Part shown: positions 59,684-64,000 of the stretch, in pieces | Numbering within the stretch: the first letter of the stretch is position 1 | How the letters are laid out: every line of letters begins with the position of its first letter | Source of the DNA: Bacillota bacterium | GTDB lineage: Bacteria > Bacillota > Clostridia > Lachnospirales > Lachnospiraceae | Assembly (NCBI GenBank): GCA_023435895.1 | Contig: JAEZLH010000019.1 | Location: 1-64,000 of the forward strand | Reading direction: 5' to 3' | Length of the DNA stretch: 64,000 bases | The notes under the pieces: generated by a model | What the model saw: only the letters and a program-made list of their open reading frames with translations | Databases searched by the model: none | Told to the model about the DNA's origin: nothing | Position numbers and translations under genes: made by a program

Positions 59684-60412
59684 ATGGCATTATTAGAGAT
59701 TAATAAGCTCTCAAAATCCTTTGGAGATTTGGAAGTTCTTAAGGATGTAAGCATTTCAGTCAATAAGGGTGAAGTAGTCGTTATTATTGGACCCTCCGGT
59801 TCAGGTAAGAGTACCATGCTACGCTGCATCAATTTATTGGAACAGCCCACGGGGGGAGAGATCATCTATCAGGATCAGGATATTCGAAAGCTCGGTAAAA
59901 AAGTTACTCAGTATAGACAACATGTAGGCATGGTATTTCAACGATTCAACCTATTTCCACTCAAAACGGTTCTTGATAATGTTATGTTTGGTCCAGTGAA
60001 ATTAAATAAAACAGCCAAAAAAGAAGCACAGGAGCAGGCAATGGAACTGTTAAGAAAGGTTGGACTTGAGAGTAAGGTGGATTCCTATCCCTCCTCTTTA
60101 TCAGGTGGTCAGCAACAGCGTGTGGCAATCGCCAGGGCGTTGGCAATGAATCCCGATATTCTGTTATTCGATGAACCAACCTCAGCTCTTGACCCGGAAT
60201 TGGTAGGAGATGTACTTGAGGTTATGCAACAGCTTGCAAAGGAAGGAATGACGATGATTGTGGTTACTCATGAGATGGGCTTTGCAAAGGATGTAGCAGA
60301 CCGGGTCATCTTTATGGATGGTGGTTATATTGTAGAAGACGATACACCGGAAAATATTTTTACGAATCCGAAAAATGAAAGAACTCGGGCATTCTTGTCC
60401 AGAGTGTTATAG
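59684..60412 (+). CDS. polar amino-acid ABC transporter ATPase (GlnQ-like)
   Basis: 242 aa from the ATG at 59684 (GAAGGTGTAATT upstream). Walker A GPSGSGKST (residues about 35-43), Q-loop MVFQRFNLFPLKTVLDNVMFGP, signature LSGGQQQR, Walker B ILLFDEPTSALDPELVGDV and H-loop VVTHEM. The FNLFPH-like segment marks the polar amino-acid uptake family. It energises the permease at 60425. The SD-bearing spacer overlaps its stop codon. Confidence 0.93.
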   Translation: MALLEINKLSKSFGDLEVLKDVSISVNKGEVVVIIGPSGSGKSTMLRCINLLEQPTGGEIIYQDQDIRKLGKKVTQYRQHVGMVFQRFNLFPLKTVLDNVMFGPVKLNKTAKKEAQEQAMELLRKVGLESKVDSYPSSLSGGQQQRVAIARALAMNPDILLFDEPTSALDPELVGDVLEVMQQLAKEGMTMIVVTHEMGFAKDVADRVIFMDGGYIVEDDTPENIFTNPKNERTRAFLSRVL

Positions 60413-60424
60413 GAGGTGGAAGAT

Positions 60425-61120
60425 ATGGAATTTCATTTTAAAAGAGCCTTTGATACCTTGGGTCCAAGTCTTCTCGACGGAATCGGAGTTGTATTGTATG
60501 TGACGATTATCGGGTTTGCACTATCTTTAATCGTAGCTTTGGTATTGGCAATCGGACGGCTTTCCAAGAATAAAATCCTAGGAAGAATACTAAGCATATT
60601 TATTGAATTTATACGCGGAACCCCTTTGCTGGTTCAATTCTTTTATATCTATTATGTAATCCCAATGTTGATTAATGGGATTGGTAAGGGAATGGGCTTT
60701 GATACGGACTTTCAGTTGGAAGCTACGACTTGCGGTATTATCGGTTTTGCAATTAACTATGGCTGTTATATGTCGGAGGTTGTACGTGCATCCATCTTAG
60801 CTATTGATTCCGGTCAAAGGGAAGCTGGTTTGGCTCTGGGCTTCAGTGAAAAAACAGTAATGCTTTACTTCATTATTCCTCCGGCTCTGCGAAACTCTGT
60901 ACCGGTGTTTGGCAATTACTTAGTCATGATGATTAAAGATACCTCACTCCTTGCCATGATTTCCGTTCAGGAATTATTATTAAGAACCAAAACCTTTGCT
61001 TCACAAACGTTCCTGACTGTGGAGGCATATACGCTGGTAGCACTAGTCTATCTGGTAATTAGCTTGCCTCTGTCCCATCTGTCCAAAGTGCTGGAACGAA
61101 GGTTAAAACAAGTAAAATAA
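60425..61120 (+). CDS. amino-acid ABC transporter permease
   Basis: 231 aa, His/Glu/Gln/Arg/opine family. I start at the ATG at 60425, which has AGGAGG eight bases upstream; a GTG at 60416 overlaps that site. Five helices; FIEFIRGTPLLVQFFYIYYVIP and the EAA-like loop SGQREAGLALGFSEKTVMLYFIIPPALRNSVPVFGNYLVMMIKDTSL are diagnostic. It probably forms a homodimer, because it is the only permease gene here. Confidence 0.93.
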   Translation: MEFHFKRAFDTLGPSLLDGIGVVLYVTIIGFALSLIVALVLAIGRLSKNKILGRILSIFIEFIRGTPLLVQFFYIYYVIPMLINGIGKGMGFDTDFQLEATTCGIIGFAINYGCYMSEVVRASILAIDSGQREAGLALGFSEKTVMLYFIIPPALRNSVPVFGNYLVMMIKDTSLLAMISVQELLLRTKTFASQTFLTVEAYTLVALVYLVISLPLSHLSKVLERRLKQVK

Positions 61121-61182
61121 CATTGTAAAACAATGATTATATGAAACAAGAAAACATTTTAGAAAGAAAGAGGGAGCAATCT

Positions 61183-62097
61183 ATGAAAAATGTAAAAATG
61201 ATGAGAAGAACAGTGTCACTATTATTAACTCTCCTATTAATGTTCGCATTATTAACCGGCTGCGGATCAAAGGAGAAGGAGACAAAATCAGATGGTGGTG
61301 TAACCACAACAACCGCTCCATCCACCGGAGGAGAATCCGATTTACTGAAAAAGATCAAAGAAAAAGGTTATATTGAAATCGGTTCTTCCAATGATGCACC
61401 ATTTTGCTATGAAGATGTTGATTCCAAGGAATTAAAGGGTATTGATATTGAGATTCTTCGTGAAATCTGTAAGAGACTTGGTATTCCTGATGTTAAGCTT
61501 AAGGTAATTGATTTCTCCAACCTTTTAGTAGAGCTCAATAACAAGAGCATTGATATGGTAGTGGATGGAATGTATGTAAAAGATGACCGTCTTCAGATTG
61601 CAGCATTTAGTGACAAGTGGTATCAGGAAGGGGAAGCGGTAGTAATCCCTCAGGATTCTGATATTACCAACAAGGATGGATTAAAAGGAAAGAATATCGG
61701 TGCTCAGCCCGGAACCACCTTCTATGACACAGCAAAAAAATGGTTGGATGACAAAAAGATTGGCAAATTGACCGCATATGACAATCAGGCAACTCTGATG
61801 ACCGCAGTTAATATGGGAAAAGTGGATGCAGTAGTTACCGATGGTATTGTTGCAGGATATACCTTATCCAGTGATAGTTCCTTAAAATTAAAATTATTGG
61901 CACCTTATGAAGCAGAAGCAAGCGGACAGATCGGCTCAGCCGTTCGTTTTGAGGATAAGGCATTTGTTGAGGAACTGAATAAGCAGTTAAATGCTATGAA
62001 GGAGGATGGTTCCTTAAAGCATATCTTAACCAGTTACGGTTTGACCGACGATTACTTTGTAGGCGTAGAAGATGGTGTTACAAAGAACGTGAAATAA
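61183..62097 (+). CDS. amino-acid ABC transporter substrate-binding lipoprotein (family 3)
   Basis: 304 aa from the ATG at 61183 (AGAGGGAGCAATCT upstream). Signal peptide ending LLTGCGS (lipobox LTGC). The mature domain has LLKKIKEKGYIEIGSSNDAPFCYEDVDSKELKGIDIEILREICKRLG and the arginine-less but typical VVDGMYVKDDRLQIAAFSDKWYQEG, with IGAQPGTTFYDTA and VNMGKVDAVVTD. It binds a small amine or amino acid outside the membrane. Together with the aminotransferase downstream, GABA, beta-alanine or a diamine-like ligand is plausible, but not proven. Confidence 0.92.
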   Translation: MKNVKMMRRTVSLLLTLLLMFALLTGCGSKEKETKSDGGVTTTTAPSTGGESDLLKKIKEKGYIEIGSSNDAPFCYEDVDSKELKGIDIEILREICKRLGIPDVKLKVIDFSNLLVELNNKSIDMVVDGMYVKDDRLQIAAFSDKWYQEGEAVVIPQDSDITNKDGLKGKNIGAQPGTTFYDTAKKWLDDKKIGKLTAYDNQATLMTAVNMGKVDAVVTDGIVAGYTLSSDSSLKLKLLAPYEAEASGQIGSAVRFEDKAFVEELNKQLNAMKEDGSLKHILTSYGLTDDYFVGVEDGVTKNVK

Positions 62098-62122
62098 CAT
62101 TGAAATATAAGGAGAGAGGACT

Positions 62123-63472
62123 ATGTTGAAGAATGCTTTACCAAAAATAATTACACCTTTGCCAGGTCCCAAAGCTAAGGCGGTTCTAGAACAGAGAAAG
62201 GAAGTAATGCCGGGGGCAATAAAAAGCGTATATCCATGCGTAATCAATCGAGGGGAAGGAGCCATGTTTGAGGATGTAGACGGCAACGTTTTTTTGGACT
62301 GGGTAGGAGGCGTAGGCGTTCTCAACATTGGATACAGTCATCCTGAACTGATTGAAGCTGTAAAAGAACAATCAGAAAAATTCTTTCATGCCATGATGAA
62401 TATTGTAACCCATGAAGGTTATATCCGTTTGGCAGAAAAACTCAATCAGATTGTACCCGTAAAAGGAACCAAGAAGAAAACAATGTTTGCTAATTCCGGC
62501 GCGGAAGCAGATGAAAACGCGGTAAAGATTGCGAAGTCCTATACCAAGCGACCCAATATTATCGTATTCTCAGGGGCGTTTCACGGAAGAACTCTCTTGG
62601 CATCCTGTATGACCTCCAAAAAGGCATATGCATCAGGAATCGGACCTTTTCCGGATGGCATCTATCGTGCTGAATTCCCGTATTTGTATAGAGGACCGAG
62701 GGGTTATAGTGAGACAGAAGCAATTGATTATTACATTGAGAAACTGCATAAGGTATTTGAGGAAGCCTCTCCCCCGGAATATGTAGCAGCAATTGTAGTG
62801 GAACCGGTGCAAGGGGAAGGCGGTTTCATACCGGCACCTCTTGAATGGGTGAAGGCAGTTCGAAAGATTTGTGATGATTATGGAATTTTACTTATTGCAG
62901 ATGAGGTACAAACGGGTTTTGCACGTTCCGGTAAGATGTTTGTGTCAAATTATTGGGAAGAAGCAGGTTGTGCTCCTGATATTATTACAACCGCAAAATC
63001 CATTGCAGGAGGTATTCCGTTAAGTGGTATTACAGCCAGTGAGGAAATCGTTGATCACATCACTCCCGGCATCATCGGTGGAACCTATGGTGGAAATCCC
63101 TTAGCTTGTGCAGCTGCATTAAAGGTAATTGAAATCATTGAACGGGATCATTTGTGTGAGCGCTCTTTGGAGATTGCCGATAAGTGCAGAAGCAAATTTG
63201 AGGAATGGAAAGAAAAGTTTGAATGTATTGGAGATGTGCGTGGAATCGGTTGTATGATGGGAATTGAGTTCGTAACCGATAAGGAAAGCAAGACTCCTAA
63301 TGCTAAGGTGGTTTCTGATATTGTTACTTATGCCTATGAACATGGGCTGATAGTAGAAAGTGCAGGAGTTTTCTCTAATGTCATTCGCTTTTTATCACCC
63401 CTGGTGGTTACGGATGAACAGCTGGAATGTGGCCTTGAGATTTTGGAAGCGGCAATTGAGGCTTGCAGCTAG
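62123..63472 (+). CDS. class-III aminotransferase, GabT-like
   Basis: 449 aa. GAIKSVYPCVINRGEGAMFEDVDGNVFLDWVGGVGVLNIGYSHPE opens the fold; NSGAEADENAVKIAK, FSGAFHGRTLL, EPVQGEGGF, LIADEVQTGFARSGKMF and the PLP-lysine region TTAKSIAGGIPLSG are all present. These fit 4-aminobutyrate or 5-aminovalerate aminotransferases more than ornithine enzymes, but the substrate is not certain. GGAGAGAGG upstream. Last gene of the unit 59684-63472. Confidence 0.88.
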   Translation: MLKNALPKIITPLPGPKAKAVLEQRKEVMPGAIKSVYPCVINRGEGAMFEDVDGNVFLDWVGGVGVLNIGYSHPELIEAVKEQSEKFFHAMMNIVTHEGYIRLAEKLNQIVPVKGTKKKTMFANSGAEADENAVKIAKSYTKRPNIIVFSGAFHGRTLLASCMTSKKAYASGIGPFPDGIYRAEFPYLYRGPRGYSETEAIDYYIEKLHKVFEEASPPEYVAAIVVEPVQGEGGFIPAPLEWVKAVRKICDDYGILLIADEVQTGFARSGKMFVSNYWEEAGCAPDIITTAKSIAGGIPLSGITASEEIVDHITPGIIGGTYGGNPLACAAALKVIEIIERDHLCERSLEIADKCRSKFEEWKEKFECIGDVRGIGCMMGIEFVTDKESKTPNAKVVSDIVTYAYEHGLIVESAGVFSNVIRFLSPLVVTDEQLECGLEILEAAIEACS

Positions 63473-63632
63473 AGTCTATTTTTAAGATTTGAACAAGCAA
63501 TTGCCGTAAGGAGACTATTGAATTAAAAATTACGGTTTACTGCCGGGATTAGGTCTTGAAATCATATAATAATGGTATTCTTACTGAATATAAATAAGGC
63601 TATTTGACCCCGCATCATATAAGGAAGCAAAT

Positions 63633-63690
63633 AAAAGTTCTTATGGAATCTATAGTAACTAGATTCTTTAGGGACTTTTATTTTTATGAA
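63633..63690 (+). terminator. hairpin terminator after the aminotransferase unit
   Basis: AAAAGTTCTTATGGAATCTA pairs with TAGATTCTTTAGGGACTTTT (two or three mismatches), followed by TATTTTTATG. It lies in the 327-bp gap 63473-63799, which holds no gene I can support. Confidence 0.6.
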
Positions 63691-63799
63691 AAAGTCTATG
63701 AAGGGAAGGGTTCCATTTCCGGAAGAATGAGCAATTTTAGGTTATATTTATTCTTAGGGAGTTCATATATTAGACCAAGTAGTTGAAAGGATGATATAT

Positions 63800-63955
63800 A
63801 TGGACAAGCAGTCACTTGAGATTATATTCGTAAATAGTAATGAGAGAGCTGTTCCATGGGAAAAACTCGCAAGGATGATTGCGGCAGCGTTATTTGAAGA
63901 GAAGAATTTACATAACCCAGGCGTGGATAATAACAACATACGATATACGAACTAG
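63800..63955 (+). CDS. small hypothetical ORF at the window end
   Basis: 51 aa: MDKQSLEIIFVNSNERAVPW then EKLARMIAAALFEEKNLHNPGVDNNNIRYTN. GAAAGGATGATAT upstream. It precedes a further start: AAGGAAGTGGGAGC and ATG at 63997, whose gene runs out of the window. The arrangement (short basic/acidic ORF just before another gene) is seen before resolvase-type recombinase genes in clostridial elements, but nothing in this window confirms it. Confidence 0.5.
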   Translation: MDKQSLEIIFVNSNERAVPWEKLARMIAAALFEEKNLHNPGVDNNNIRYTN

Positions 63956-64000
63956 AATAAGCCAAATTCTTCGACAACTTGAAAGGAAGTGGGAGCATGA

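Noticed and set aside
63604..63786. 60-codon plus-strand frame near the window end
   Set aside because: It spans a terminator-like hairpin and has no ribosome site.

Overview
The window looks like chromosomal DNA of an anaerobic, low-G+C, spore-lineage Firmicute, most likely a Lachnospiraceae (Clostridium cluster XIVa) relative. The signs are strong AGGAGG ribosome sites, a PRD antiterminator and complete PTS in one cluster, DUF4832 and NAT/GNAT-type genes beside a sugar ABC operon, a truncated SpoIIID paralogue, an HD-GYP protein and IS66-family remains. No rRNA, tRNA or CRISPR array is visible. The genus is inference.

Layout. 0.1-5.4 kb, mostly minus strand: a palindromic repeat, a PadR regulator with a macrolide-type glycosyltransferase, a YyaL/DUF255 protein and a ParE/Phd toxin-antitoxin pair. 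5.6-19.3 kb: carbohydrate locus with GH36 alpha-galactosidase, AraC and LacI regulators, a NAT/GNAT-like acyltransferase, a DUF4832 protein, a sugar ABC importer without its ATPase, and a GH127/DUF1680 beta-L-arabinofuranosidase-like enzyme. A 19-bp motif recurs at three promoters here. 19.4-23.3 kb: acetyltransferase with a possible leader peptide, small membrane proteins, a Ca2+/H+ antiporter. 23.6-29.5 kb: antiterminator with RAT/terminator leader, EIIA, HPr, EIICB, EI and a degenerate HPr-like protein. 29.9-35.3 kb: xanthine phosphoribosyltransferase and a BMP-type nucleoside ABC importer.

35.4-43.5 kb is the accessory region. An insertion-sequence graveyard (DUF6431 pseudogene and nested IS66 fragments) lies left of a very A+T-rich minus-strand operon: a small membrane-anchored protein, two ATPase-permease fusions and an M50 intramembrane metalloprotease. 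A decayed IS4-type transposase lies on the other side. This operon resembles peptide/bacteriocin export and processing loci but has no recognised precursor or modification enzyme. It is the best candidate for an undescribed system.

43.5-54.3 kb is housekeeping and stress: CPBP protease, thioredoxin, Crp/Fnr regulator, DNA-alkylation repair protein, MBL/beta-CASP nuclease, a second copy of the palindromic repeat, GAF/HD-GYP protein, CsbD and GlsB stress proteins, an orotate phosphoribosyltransferase-like protein and CorA. 54.5-57.4 kb holds decayed or orphan small genes. 57.4-63.5 kb is a PucR regulator divergent from a cytidylate-kinase-like gene, an amino-acid ABC importer and a class-III (GabT-like) aminotransferase, probably an amino-acid or GABA catabolic unit. 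The last 200 bases hold a small ORF and the start codon of a further gene.

Identifications rest on motif recognition by eye. No database search was run.
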